Shown here piece after piece: positions 33,181-45,266 of a DNA stretch of 64,000 bases. The notes below the pieces were generated by a model that ran no database searches, had not been told where the DNA came from, and saw only the letters and a program-made list of their open reading frames with translations. Numbering within the stretch: the first letter of the stretch is position 1; the number at the start of each line of letters is the position of its first letter. Source of the stretch: Auricularia sp. M13 (lineage: Eukaryota; Basidiomycota; Agaricomycetes; Auriculariales; Auriculariaceae); NCBI GenBank assembly GCA_037042915.1, contig CM073195.1:3720001-3784000 (forward strand), written 5' to 3'. A program made the translations under genes and the position numbers.

Positions 33181-35267
33181 GGCCGCACGTGCCTCGCTGG
33201 CTGGCGTCCGTGGCTCACCTGCTCCGCATTCGCCCATTCCTTCCCCCCGCCCGACTGGCATGATTGGCATGGGCCGCCCATCCAGCGAGCTTCTTCAGGG
33301 AGGCGCTGCAGCGTTCCAGACACCAGAAGGTATGTCTCAGTCTCAGGTCCCTGGCCGGAATTAACACAATTGACAACAGAGAGCGCCATTGACCAATGGT
33401 TCGAAAATCTCCAGCACTATGAAGCTACTCTTGTGCGTTGCTACGCCAATAAAACTCACAGTTGATCACTAAACATTACTGCAGGAAGAAATGGCCGCCG
33501 CTTCTCTCGACGTCAATTTCAAAGAGGAGCTCAGCGCCATTGAGCAGTGTTAGTCGAATTCTTATTCCCTGCGAACCTTGATCGTTTAACGAGTTGTGCA
33601 GGGTTCCGCGTTCTGTCCGAGGCCGAGCGCACTGCGGCCCTCTACAGTCTCCTCCAGCACTCGACCCAGGTTCAGATCCGTTTCTTCGTCACTGTGCTTC
33701 AGCATATGGCTAGGGCGGACCCAATGACTGCCCTTCTTAGTCCCGCTTTCGGCGGTGAGTGGCTTTACCCGACCTGCACAAAAATAGAGCGATGCTCATT
33801 CCTTCCGCAGGTTCTATGCAGGACCAGATGGACGCAAAACTCAAAAGCATGGGACTCAAGAGCCCCGCTCTCAAGACGCCGGCCTCGCCGAACCCGCGCT
33901 CGTTCAGCTCGCAGCAGCAGCGCGCCTCGATGGACGCCTCGACCTTCCTCACCGCTGAGAATGCTCCTTCGTCGCCCCTCGGACCCATCGGCGGCGATGC
34001 GGCTGCCGCGGCAACCCTAGCACAACAGCGCGCCAAGCTCAAGGCCAACCGCATTTCGGCACCGGTCATGCTCAACAACGGCGGCGGAGAACGCTCCGCT
34101 TCATGGGGCTCGCCTCTTGGGCAAGTTGCCGAGCGCGGGCCGTCGCCTGTGCCAAGCGACGGCGGAGCCAGCAACCGCGATGGATCGACGTCTCCTGCTC
34201 CCCAGGGCAACAACAACGCCGTACGCCCGAAGAGCACGGACTTCACTGGTGTCGCCAGCTCGTTTAGCAAGAGCCGCCTGGACGTGCCGCTCGAGGACCA
34301 GCTGAGCCCCATGATTGGTGGCAACTGGGCCAGCATGAGCAACACGCCCATCGTGCCCATCTTCGGGCCCAAGAGTGACCAGGTGCACGCCGCCAGCCTT
34401 GACGCCGCGACGGCCAAGCTCCACAACCTGAGCCTGAGCAACACGAACCCGTCGAGCCGCGTTGTGCTGGACGACGCACGCAAGTTCCGCCGCAACTCGC
34501 GTACCAACGAGCCGGAGCCCGAGGTGCAGGTGACTGGGCGCCGTAACGTCAGCGGCAGCGGACTTGGCGGCCCCGGATGGGCCAACAATCTCGGCGGTGG
34601 CTCGTCGGGACTGGGAGGACTGCGCAGCCCTGCGCTGAGCAACGCTGGTTCGAACCGCTTCGGCGGGAGCGACCACGGCGACCTGCAGGCCGCGCAACAG
34701 GCGCTTGCGTTCGCGAACATGAACATGAGCGGCATGGGCTCGCCGGCGCTCGCGGCGGCGGCGGCCATGAACCCGATGATGGCTGCGCAGCTCGCCGCGG
34801 GCGGGTTCAACCCGCTGCTGGCGAACCACATGAACATGAGCATGATGAACCCGGCGATCGCGGCGCAGTTCGGGACGAGCCCCGAGGCGATCTTCGCGGC
34901 GCAAATGGGGTGGGCGAGCCAGCTGGGCGGCATGAACGGCGCGCGCGGCGGGGGCCGCAACATGGGCGGCGCTGGAAGTATGGGTCGCAAGGGCCCGGGC
35001 AGCGCGGCGGGCGGCAGCACGCGCGGCACGGGCGGCGGCGAAAAGAAGGACGAGGACGAGGTTGACCCCGCGCTCCTCAACGACATCCCGGCCTGGCTGA
35101 GGAGCCTCCGCCTGCACAAGTACACGCCCAACTTCGAGGGCATGAACTGGCGTGACATGGTCATGCTCGACGAGGCGGCGCTCGAGGCCAAGGGCGTCGC
35201 GGCGCTCGGCGCCAGGCGCAAGATGCTCAAGACGTTCGAGAATGTCCGCGCGAAGATGGGGTTGTAG
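33065..35267 (+). CDS. VTS1: VTS1-type RNA-binding protein with C-terminal SAM domain
   Basis: A cytoplasmic post-transcriptional regulator; in yeast Vts1 (Smaug family) binds stem-loop RNA and recruits deadenylation. Exons: 33065-33329, 33380-33432, 33485-33548, 33602-33754 and 33811-35267, all in phase. The N-terminus has a glutamine run (33151-33180) and Pro/Ser-rich sequence. Exons 2-4 carry the conserved N-terminal block [35 protein letters not shown] and [21 protein letters not shown] long low-complexity middle is rich in Ser, Pro, Gly and then Met/Asn. The SAM domain closes the protein: [37 protein letters not shown] and [14 protein letters not shown], with the Leu and basic residues of the RNA-binding face. 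Full length; identification confident. Confidence 0.93.
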
Positions 35268-35975
35268 ACGCGTGCGTCTGCCCTTAGAAGAAGGCAAGTT
35301 CTCGTTGTGCCTTCCGCCATGTGTGCTGACCGTTGTCGCAGTCGGTGCGGAAGTCCGCACCATTATGCAGGCGTCCTGGAAACACATAAACACTGTCGAC
35401 GCCGCCCTTTCCATCATTTTATCCTCTCGCCGTTGGTTGAACCTCCCCCCTCCCTATCTTCCCCACTTGTCACCATGATGTCCGAGACGAATCGTGCCGG
35501 CCTTTTCTTTCTCTTTCATTGCTTCTTCTGTTGTCCCCATCTCCCCAGAAAGCTCGATACCGCATCGCCCGTCGCTCCCTCCATCAGACATGTACGTTAA
35601 TATGATCGTCCGAGTGGGTGTCCGGGCGTCCACCACGCTTTTCGTACAGAGACTCTTATTTATTCGATTCTGAACTTGCGCTATGCCGCGACGTGCACCT
35701 AAGTCGCTGACTGTACCAGCCTATTGCTATTTCACCCACAGAGCGTGTCGTCCCGCCATCATAGCATTTATTTGGAAGTTCCATCGTTGCAGAAGAAAAC
35801 CCTGACTTCTGACCGCCACAGTGACATTGACGTCTCAATTGAAATATTCTTATCGTCGAACATAGCTCGGGGGAGGCAGTCACCAGTGACCAGCAGCCTG
35901 CTGATCACTGCCTCTCGGTATGCATTCAAATAAGTTGCTTGGTGTTACAAAGTCTGCGTTGATGATTGCGCTAGT
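35268..35975. other. Convergent intergenic region
   Basis: It separates the 3' ends of VTS1 (plus) and the quinone oxidoreductase (minus). No gene recognised. Confidence 0.45.
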
Positions 35976-37389
35976 TTATACGATTTCGACGATTATCTTC
36001 CCGCTGTTGGCAGCATTCTCCATCTCTCTCGTGGCGTCCTGAATCTCCGTCCAGGGATAGACCTAGGAAAGAGAACATCAGGAAGAGTATACCAACGTCC
36101 TCACGACATACTTTGTGGATATACGTCTTGATCTTCCCGTCTGCCTCCTGGCCCGTGAGATGTTCTACGACGGTGTCGTGAAAGCGGCGAATGAGATCCG
36201 CCTGGTACTCCTCGGATCGGGAACGCAGCGTTGACCCCTGTATGCGAAGCCGCTTGTACAGGATGGGCATCACATTCGCATTCGGAATCTCGGAGCCTGG
36301 GGACACGGGGACACGGCCATGCTATTAGAATAACAATGTAGGAAGAGATTCGACGAACCGCTGAGGGCAGCAAGAAGCACCATGGTGCCATCCACCGCAA
36401 GCGAGTCGATGTTCTTCTCCCAGTGCGTCCGACCGACGAAGTCGACGACGACGTCCACGCCTTTGCCACCAGTGGCGGCTTTGACTGTCTGGCTGAAATC
36501 CTCCGTTTTATAGTTTGCGGTGTGAGTCGCTCCCAGTACGTCTCGCAGCCACGACAGCTTTGCGTCCGTGCTTGCTGTTGCGATAATATTCTTCCTGTTA
36601 CCAATGGGAATCAATCAATATATGTCCCATGTTCTATATGAGGTGAGACTCACGCTCCAATCAATCGAGCAAGCTGAATGGCGGCGACGCCCACTCCCGA
36701 TGCGGCCGCGTGTACGAGCACGCTTTCCCCCTTCTTCAACTCGGAGATCAACACGATGGCCTGGAAAGCTGACAAAATTAGTAGCTCATTCCACAGCGAA
36801 GGAAAGTGTGAGATACCTGTGAGAAAAGCCTCTGGGACGCTGGCTGCTTGCACCCACGACAGATGCGCGGGCTTGCGCATAAGGTTCTTCTCTGGCGCTG
36901 CAACAAATTCTGCATATGCACCCTGCGAGATAAAGATGTGAATATTGGTCGACGCCAGAGATACATTATGGTAGAACTTTACCCCAGAGACAAGCCCAAA
37001 TACCTCGTCGCCCACTTTCCATTGCGAGACGCTATCCCCCACCCGCGCAACTGTGCCACTGAACTCGACTCCCAGGATTTCAGACGCGCCGGGTGGGACG
37101 GGATATTTCCCTTTCAGGTGGAAATAATTTCAGGAGGAGAATGAGTGATAAACCCATCAGGTCTACCTTGACGCTGCGAGATGTCCATGCGATTGAGCCC
37201 AAAGGCTTTGACCTTCGACCGCGACACCGTCAGCCGCGCCACAGTCCAAAACGGGCGGCAGTAGGGTCGCACCTTCACAAGCACTTGATGAGGTTTGAGC
37301 GTGGGCACGGGCGCCTCGCCGATGTGTAGGTTCTCGATGGGCCCTTTGCCGTCCTTCACGAGCACTGCGCGCATCGTCGACGTTGACAT
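35976..37389 (-). CDS. NAD(P)H quinone oxidoreductase-like MDR protein
   Basis: A zinc-independent medium-chain reductase of the quinone oxidoreductase/PIG3 type, predicted to reduce quinones or activated alkenes with NADPH. About seven exons; ATG at 37389, stop at 35976. Order: MSTSTMRAVLVKDGKGPIENL, KAFGLNRMDISQRQG (NRxD block of quinone reductases), SGTVARVGDSVSQWKVGDEV, GAYAEFVAAPEKNLMRKP, then the cofactor-binding HAAASGVGVAAIQLARLIGA, KGVDVVVDFVG, WEKNIDSLAVDGTMVLLAA, IQGSTLRSR, and C-terminal MENAANSGKIIVEIV. The catalytic zinc cysteines of alcohol dehydrogenases are absent, as expected in this subfamily. A short insertion (NVSLASTNIHIFIS) before GAYAEFV may be a retained intron. Confidence 0.88.
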
Positions 37390-37985
37390 GGCTGCAACTC
37401 TCCAAGTCTTGCGCGATCTGCTTACCAATCCCGATCTGTGGCGCCAGCTCCCTCGGGCCGACAATATGACGAGCATTCGTTCCGGCCACTCGAGCTGCAC
37501 AAATCATGGATAACAGTCACCTGCATTTCCACTACTATGAGCAAGACATTCCTTCCGAGCGCGATGGCGTTTTCTAAACAGTTAAACGCGAGACGCGAGG
37601 CATATGGAGATGGGGGAGGTCATAAACAACAAAATTCGAGAGAGGAGCAAAGGAAACGAAAAGGCGAACAAGGAGGGTGGCCAAGCTGGCGCACTGACGG
37701 GCAGGTGTGGGCGCCACTTCATGAGGGAGACGGAAACGCGGGGCGAGTAAATGGCGATGGGCGTAGCGATACTGGTGAAAAGCGTCGTGAATGGGGATTC
37801 AGAATCGGAGAAATCAGAGGCGTAGAGTAGTACATTCTTGCAAATCTTCATTCTTTCTTTGTGGGTCGTGGAAGCCGGACGGCGCGTGCTCCATTGCGAG
37901 CATCATTCGTGAGGAGGGCATGGTTGTTGGACTAGAAGAGGGTCAGTACAAGTGGCCAATAATCACGAAGCAGAAGCAACACACC
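37390..37985. other. Spacer between two minus-strand genes
   Basis: It contains the promoter of the quinone oxidoreductase and the 3' region of FZO1. No other gene seen. Confidence 0.45.
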
Positions 37986-40545
37986 TCACACGGGCGTGAA
38001 CGTCCCGAGCCCGCCCACCTCGCGTACTTCGACCGTCCGTCTCCCGACCTCGCCGAACCATTCGATAGCCTTCATCGCGCGATCGCGCATTTCCTCGGCG
38101 CCCTTGACCGCGCGTCCGCGCTCCTCCATAGCGCCACGGAAGCGCTCGCGCACGTCCCAGCTGGCAAGGCGGAGCACCTTACGTGTCTCGCGCTCCACCC
38201 GCTCGCGTTGCGCCGCCTCCCAGTTGTCCGCAGACAGCGCCGACGAAATGCGGCGGCCGACGGTGCGCGGCACGGACGCGGGCAGCTCGAGCACGAGGTA
38301 CGCCGCGCCGGCGAGGACGAGGCCGCCGAGCACGGGCGCAATCCACTTGCGCGACGACTCGTTGCCGAGCAGCTCGCTAATACGCATGCTTGCCTCCAGC
38401 AGACCGCGCGCGCCGAGCGCCTTGCCACCGGCGACGGTGAGCGCACCGACGCCGACCGACGCCAGGCTCAGCACACCCAATGCGTTCTCCTCGTCGTCCG
38501 CCGCGGCTTTGTCGCTGCTGCCATGGCCGAAGTGCACCGACAGGTAGTGCTGCACGTCGAAGATATCCGCGAGAGTCGGCTCGAGCAGGTCCGCGCGGTT
38601 GGCAAGCCCAAGACCCAAGCCGTACTGCGCGCGCGCAAGGCTCACGCGGCGCTGCTTGTTGTCTGTGCGGCGGCGCGGCGAGAACATCGCCTCGGGCATG
38701 AACACCCTGCGCGAGCGCTCGACGCCCTCGGGAAGGTACTTGTCGCCGAGCGCGGCGATGTCGTGCACGCCGTGGGTCGTGACCACGCGTGCCTCGTCCT
38801 CCGCGGCCTTGACGGCGAGGTCGACGCTCGCCAGCAGCGCACGGCGCACGTCGACGACGTAGTCCCAGATGTTGAGTAAGCCGGGGTAGCTGGGCATTAG
38901 GACCTTATTCGACGCGAGGGCAAGCTCGCCCGCTGCGACGCGGGACAATGCGCCGCTCAGTATTGCCTTGGCGTGCTCGCCCGAGGAGCGCGTGCGCTCG
39001 TCTTCGACGTTCTCAAGGCCATCCTCGAGCGCCTCGCGCTCCGCACACATCTTCTCGAGCACGGGGCGCGTGCGGTCGAGCTCGGCCTTGGCCTGCTCCG
39101 CCTCGCCTTGGGCGTAGATCGAGTTGGCCGAGGCAAGCATGTCGACGTCCGCGAGCAGGTTGGTGAGGTACGTCGTGACCGGCAGAAGCTTGCTCTTCGC
39201 GCGCTTGACGAGCACAAAGTTGCGCAACGCGCTCTCCAGACGGCCGAAGCTCTCGCTGCCCTCGGGGGCGGACGAGTCAACAAAGTGCACGAGGTCCTCG
39301 GCGTCATCCCAAGTGCGCGGGCTGAGCTTCTTGATCTGCTCGAGCACGCGGCGGCGGCAGCGCTCCTTGTCGCGGATTTGGTCGTATTTATTGACGACAA
39401 TGAAGAGGTACGCCTTCTCGTTGCTCGCGTTGAACAGGAAATCCTGAGCAGACAGCGTAAAGTGGTTCTCGGCCGAGACCACGAACACGACGACGTCGAT
39501 TTCCTCCTGGCGCGCGAAGACTGCGGTCGTCTTGAGCGAGTCCGTGTTAAGGCCGGGCGCGTCGATAAGCGAGATATCAACGACACCGTTGCGCAGGAGT
39601 GACTCGTGCTGTGGGCGCTCGTCCGACAGATAGACCTTGAGCGTATGGTGGACGTCGGACTCAGTGACAATCTTGTCGAGATCCGCAATCGGGCGGCGGG
39701 TAAAGGTCGACTCGTCACTGAGGTTATAAGTCTTGCCCTCGACGACAACGTGCACCTCTTCGTTGTTATTGTTCTCCGCAGCGTCATGAACCTCGCAGAA
39801 GAGCGACGTGCAGGGCTGCTGGTCGACGGGCATGGCCTCGCGGCGCAGCAGGGCATTGACGAAGGTCGACTTGCCGGCATTGAGGTCACCGGTGACGAGG
39901 ACCTTGGACGATGTGTCCTCAACACGGGTACGGAGCTTGTCCATGTGGGCCATAGATGCCTGAACGCGCTCGTCGACGAGGTTGGCAATGGACGCCTTCT
40001 CGAGCTGGCTGACCAGCGCGGCTGGACCGCCGGCCGGGCCCATCTTGAGGTCGAGACGCAGCACAGAGAACTCGGAGCTCAAGTCCTCCGATGCAGCCTC
40101 AGGCTTAGCATGAGCGTCGGCGAGGGTGGCCAGCGTGAGCGACCGTTGCAGTGGATGCCTGGGCGAGGCAACCATCACATCGTGCACGGTAGTCGGCTCA
40201 TCCGCGAACGACATGCTCCGAACGAGGGTGGAGGTCGGCTTGGGTGCCAGCTGGGGATACCTGACTACCCAGGAGTCCTTGTTGAACGCCCGTACGTCCG
40301 TCAACAGCGACTTGGTCGCGTCAATGGCCGTCACAAGGCTGCACAACAGCACAGTCAGCCAGCGGGTCTCAGGCATAAAAGGCTGTTGCCAACCGGTTCT
40401 TTTGGTCGACATAGGCCTCCTGGACGTCGGCAACATGGGCTACGATGTCCGCAGCGTGCGAGGGAGCAAAGCCAGGCGCAATGCTGTCTTTTTCCTGGCT
40501 GGGCGACTGCGCCATCTTGCGCGCAGGGAAATAGGTCTGCGCCAT
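37986..40545 (-). CDS. FZO1: Mitofusin-like GTPase of the mitochondrial outer membrane
   Basis: A dynamin-superfamily GTPase that fuses mitochondrial outer membranes. Two exons: 40545-40394 and 40338-37986, joined in phase, about 834 residues, which is usual for fungal Fzo1. The short first exon begins MAQTYFPARKMAQS. The GTPase domain shows the P-loop GDLNAGKSTF, switch Thr region QQPCTSLFCEV, DAPGL and NKYD. N-terminal heptad repeats precede it, and after it come coiled-coil regions (EAEQAKAELDRTRPVLEKM). The C-terminal membrane part has a hydrophobic hairpin near WIAPVLGGLVLAGAAYLVLE, followed by a helical region VERETRKVLRLASWDVRE. All G motifs are intact. Confidence 0.93.
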
Positions 40546-42732
40546 AGTGATTTGATCGGTTCTTGCTTCTAGAGCCCGTATAAGAGCCTGGTGCAGGGTT
40601 TCCGGGTATCTCGAGCTCGAATAGTCTCGATGTGACGGCGCTTCGGAAGAGTTGAGGGTAAGTGTCGGAGTTTACGCTGACGTGAGCTCCGTGGAATTAC
40701 TTCCGGTATCAACGAAGGAACAAATTACCTTCATAGTATTCATACGACGACTGCAGCCTAATCTTTAGGAAGAAGTTCAGTGTCATAGATTTCTCCATCA
40801 AATTTGAGACGGTCAGGAAACTTCTCACTCGCTCACCTTCACTCTTGCTTGAAAAAACCAGGGGCTAAGTACGCAGAGCCGGACTGCGATTCATTACCGT
40901 AGTGCTATGTATTCACGCAGGACTGCGTAGAATCCGAATATATCCGGTCGCATGGGGGACATACGAGCCCAGGGTTCAGACAAGACTTCCCGAACTGACC
41001 AGGAATAAGTCAGACAGCTGTAGGGTCGTGCAGCGTGGAAGACAGACTCAACCCATCTCAAGAAGTGCGAACATAGAGAGCTCCTGACCCAAAGAGTCAT
41101 GAGGCCTGAGAGTTATCAGCTAAGCTAACTTCTAGAAAATCACGTCCGACCGAATTCTTTATGCGCGCAACGCTGCCACGGTTGAGGTCCGAGTCGGAAA
41201 GACAACAGATTGGCCTTGTCACTTGAGGATAACCAGCTCGAGACATGCGAGTCCGACCAGGGCTCGCAGATCTCGAGGAATGGTAGCCCTCCTAGAAACC
41301 CAGAAGGAAATATAGACCAAATCCACCGAACGACGCGTTGAGATAGAGGACTCAGTGATTTGGCACTGACTGGAGAGCATCCGAGCCAATCCTAGAGCAC
41401 AAGCGCGAGAAAAAACGCGCAAAGGGGCCAGCCAAAAATAGACGCGCGAGGACATCGTTAAAATGCACGCAGAGGAGCCAATGGGAGCGACCGTGGACCG
41501 TGGGGGAAAAGAGCGGCGACGCGTCCGCGTCCGCCCTGCTTTTTATACCCAAATATTGCTCCAATCCTTTGGGGCGTTGCAGACTCAGGGGCATAATCCG
41601 TTGGGGTGCGACGTTTCTCGACACAGTCGACTGTCGAAGATTCAAATTGTCCATTTTCGACAATTCTCCTGCTAAATATGGAAATCGTATTCTCCACATG
41701 ACGTCAGTGGTGCCTACGTCAAGCACACCTTGATCGCGTGAGTCTATTCCGGAGGCAATTCATTGGAAGAGAGACAGAAGTTCGAGTGGGCAGCCTTTTG
41801 ACGCATTGCATTTGCGGGCAGTCCGTCGGACGTTCAAACCGTGCCGCTATGCAAGTACTGTATGCATCGCTTGTAGCGGACCGTATTCCTCGTCACATAG
41901 ACCTTTGGAGATTACAATAACAGCTGTTTTACCCCTCCTATGCCCTATTCCTTGACGCTTCCGGAGGGTGGGGAGGACCAAGGGGAGGACGTCCTATCAA
42001 TGTTTTCAACACAGTGATTGTCATTGTCACTTTCAAAATCCCATGATGTCTCCTTGGTATGACACCCAATTGCCGTAGCAATGCTTTCTGAGTAAAACAA
42101 GAGTGCCATACGTTGACTAATATACAGTACTGCGCAAGGTAACGTGCACGTGACAGGAATTTTACCGCGCAGGCTTCGCAGGACTGTAGTGCTCCGTAGT
42201 GCCGGCGGCAGCATTAGTAAGCTAGTATGCTGGCTGTTCGACCTATGTAACTCCCGTCTCCGCTCGGGGGATGCTCTTGCCCCAGCTGAGCATCCCAACA
42301 ATAGGTTATCCCGCGATACACTGCGGAAATGCAGTGCCTCAAGAATCGTCAATGAGTTACATGGTACGGGGCGACTCTGCAGCGACATGAGCGTCGAGAT
42401 TCGAGGTACTAATGCATTAAGTCTTCACGCATCAGCGAGCAGGCGGTTTTCGGAGCAATATGGACGCTGGGCATCGTCGCGGGATCAAAATGTATAGGCC
42501 GGCGCCGTTTACACAATGACAACACTTTGACACTGTCATCGGGAGGGCGACCTAAGTGAGAGTGTCTCAGCCACGACTGCACACAAAGACGGATGCATTA
42601 GGTCCAGTGCGATGAGATAATGCCTGAATCTCATTGGATGTACTCCCAGGCTTCTCGATCAGTGAAGGTCTATAAAGGCCTCCAGCAACCAGTCGTTCTC
42701 ATCTCTGCACTTGCCTTTGACCGAGCACCGTG
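40546..42732. other. 2.2-kb intergenic region
   Basis: It lies between FZO1 (minus) and the P450 fragment (plus) and should hold both promoters. No gene, repeat or RNA that I can support; open frames of 60-150 codons show no recognisable domain. Confidence 0.45.
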
Positions 42733-43402
42733 ATGACCATCATCAACGTCGACCGCGAGCAAGCTCCCTCACTGCTAGCTCCTCTGAGCTCGTTGTCCTG
42801 GCTTCAACTTTCCCTCGCTGCCGTGGGGTCATACGTGGCGTACAGCGTTGGCTCCTTCGTCTATAGTTACTGGTGGCACAGTCGCTCTCCTCTGCGCACG
42901 CTCCTCGGTCCGCGCAATGGTGCAGCTTGGATCTCAGGACATCAGAGCAAGCTATTCGATGGTGAGAGCATGAGCATTCAGCAAGAGTGGGCGGAGAAGT
43001 ACGGTGGAACCTTCGCCATTCGTGGCTTCGTCGGGGTACGCACGGTGAACATCTTGCTCTTCTTAACTCACCCTCTTGGATGTAACCCAGAGATACCAGT
43101 TGGTAACAACCGATCCTCGTGCCATAACCCACATCCTCTTTGCCGCGAATGTCTTTGGGAAAACACCAGCACTGCGTCGTGGGCTGCTTCAGCACGTCGG
43201 CGAAGGTATGTATGTACAACACGCCCCATGGATATCTTTGGCTGATATACCCTAGGTATCCTGTGGACTGAGGGTGAATAATGCATTACTGGGAGATTGA
43301 GGGACCGAGCTGACTGAATTTCCGGCCAGGTGAACAGCATCGGGATCAGGTACAGGTCAACTGCATCGCACATGCTTCACCGCTGAAGGGATCTTGTAGC
43401 AT

Positions 43403-43405
<3 letters not shown>
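42733..43405 (+). pseudogene. Cytochrome P450 paralog, truncated after exon 4
   Basis: First four exons of a P450 closely related to the one at 18942: 42733-43035, 43091-43205, 43256-43273 and 43330-43349. Exons 2-4 have exactly the same lengths (115, 18 and 20 bp) and phase as in the paralog. N-terminal anchor (LAAVGSYVAYSVGSFVYSYW), hinge LLGPRNGAAW, RYQLVTTDPRAITHILFAAN and GEQHRDQ are recognisable. The sequence stops about 56 bp into intron 4, at the poly(A) end of the L1-like LINE. No haem-binding part was found on the other side of the LINE within this window, so the gene has lost its catalytic half. Confidence 0.85.

Positions 43406-43442
<37 letters not shown>
43406..43442 (-). repeat. 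LINE poly(A) tail (37 T on plus strand)
   Basis: An uninterrupted homopolymer marks the 3' end of the minus-strand LINE and its junction with intron 4 of the truncated P450. Confidence 0.9.
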
Positions 43443-43443
<1 letters not shown>

Positions 43444-43608
43444 TGGAGCGTCAGATAGGGTCAGAATAACATAGTTATCCCTTGCCCATCCTTGCCCGCC
43501 TTGGCGGGCTGCTGGAGTTAGGACTGGGAGGCAGTCCATATGAAACGACGACACCGACCGGAAAAATAGCCTTTAGCACACCTGTTGGGGTAGTGTGGGG
43601 CTTGAGAA

Positions 43609-45261
43609 TCAACCGACACCGTTCCTGGCGTCATTCCCCGTACCCACTAAAAAACCGGTCTGTTTATTCCAAAATTGTGCTTTCCAGTAATCAGGGTTGG
43701 CACTGCGATCTATCCAAGTATCTTCATATAATACATTGCACAGCGCCTTTGTCTTGTAACGATGTTTATTTGTGAGAAGTTTATCCTGCACGCGACGTGA
43801 TTCGCACATTTTCTTCCATCTCTTGGTCACCTCCTCTTCTGGCATGACCCAGTCTGGATCCTCAGCATGCTCAATGCGGGTTTCACACCTTATCTTCCAG
43901 ATCAGGAAGGCGGATTCTGACACAATAATGCAGAAGATGCGCTCCAGCGCACGATTTCTTGCAGACCCCATGTGTCCTATTCGCATGGTTGCACAACCCA
44001 TGATAACCCCGATGTCTATGTCTATGTTGATCTTGCGACTCTTCAGGAAGTCCTGGGCCAAGGCCCATACTGTTTCAAAACCTGAGCTCTCGCATTTTAG
44101 GAGGATGTGTTCCATGGTCTCAGTTTCCTGGCATGATGGACATATGGCATATGACGCCCATGGTTCTGGCATTTTGCTGAAATAGTCGCCAACTTTGTGC
44201 GCACCATGGGCCATTTTCCAAAGGAAGTTGCGCACACTGCGCGAAAGGTTTTTGGATTGCAGACTCTGCCAGAACTGAGACTCCAGTGGCATGAAGTCTG
44301 TCGCATGATGTACACGCCATTTTATTAGTTTGAGATTTTCCAGAGTCGCTTTTCGCTGTTTGACTTTTTTCTGGGCGAGCCATTTTATGGCTCTATGTGC
44401 TTCTCTCTGAGTGATATTTGCAATTGCAAGCCCAGGCTTATCAAAGGGCACCAGCTCCTCGAGGTCCAGATCAAAAGGTGGGCCCACTTCTGCAGCCACA
44501 AGGGCCATTTTTCTTGCCTCCCCAACCTGTGGCCAGTGCTTGACTCTGTTCTTGGCTATGCATGTGAACGAGGTCGGTGCACCTCTGGCACGCAGAGCTG
44601 CAGCCGCTGCTCGCATGGCGTCTGCCTCATTTGGTAAGTCCATCCATCCAGTGGACTCATGCTTGGATAAATCAAGGGTGAGCATTCTTACCACTGCTGC
44701 ACTGGTGCTGATCATGTGCAGAGGGCGATGTCTTGGTGCCGTTGTTGCTGCCATCTTTATTGCTGTGGCTACACTGCGCACATAGGAGTGTGTATCCCCT
44801 GGGCAGAAGCCCACTTTGTCGTCGAAATCGTGTTCTGGAAAATATGCTGCAAAGCCGCCCTTGGCAATTGCTGAGTCTCCATTTATGATTGCACCGCAGA
44901 CGACCACTTCCACAGCCTCTGCATCCTTGTCTCCATGTGGTCGTACAGGTGCCGCATCACATATGGTATCTGTCACCCCTCTCTCACTGAGGGCCATTGT
45001 GTCCACGAAAGCTCTGTAGTAGCTGGCCAGATCATCTCCTTGGTGTAGGGTTGGGTCGAAAATTATTGGTTCACCAGTCTGGATTGCCTCCATGCGACCC
45101 TCTACGAAAGTTTCCCACATGCTGGAGTCTACTTCAGCCTGTGTGGTCGCAGTGTTCCACTTGGGCGCAAGCTCGCTCAGTATGTCACGAGCAAACTCCT
45201 GGCATTTGAAGGGGTTCTTGCAGCCCTCTGTTCTATCAGTCATGCAATTGTCGCATATGCA
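43609..45261 (-). pseudogene. LINE pol, C-terminal part: RNase H-like and zinc finger
   Basis: Continuation of the coding region at 53885-57667; removing the Gypsy element and one GGTAC copy leaves the frame open. It begins with CICDNCMTDRTEGC, a Cys block usual in agaricomycete LINEs. An RNase H-like domain follows whose framework is clear (GDTHSYVRSVATAIKMA, RPLHMISTSAAVVRML, STGWMDLPNEADAMRA). The acidic residues are missing: CGAIIN in place of T-D-G-S-C, V in place of Glu, T in place of the second Asp. Then comes the linker TLENLKLIKWRVHHATDF, CPSCQETETMEHILLKC (a CCHC finger), and a C-terminus ending at 43609. No stops or frame breaks occur within this part. Confidence 0.85.
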
Positions 45262-45266
45262 GGTAC
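45262..45266. repeat. Gypsy target-site duplication, left (GGTAC)
   Basis: GGTAC directly precedes the left LTR; the same five bases follow the right LTR at 53885-53889. Confidence 0.92.

Noticed and set aside
33737-35320. 527-codon minus-strand frame opposite VTS1
   Set aside because: Shadow of the GC-rich VTS1 coding exon; the plus strand carries conserved VTS1 and SAM motifs with matching introns.
38957-39988. 343-codon Ser/Arg-rich frame inside FZO1
   Set aside because: Out-of-frame shadow of the FZO1 GTPase exon.
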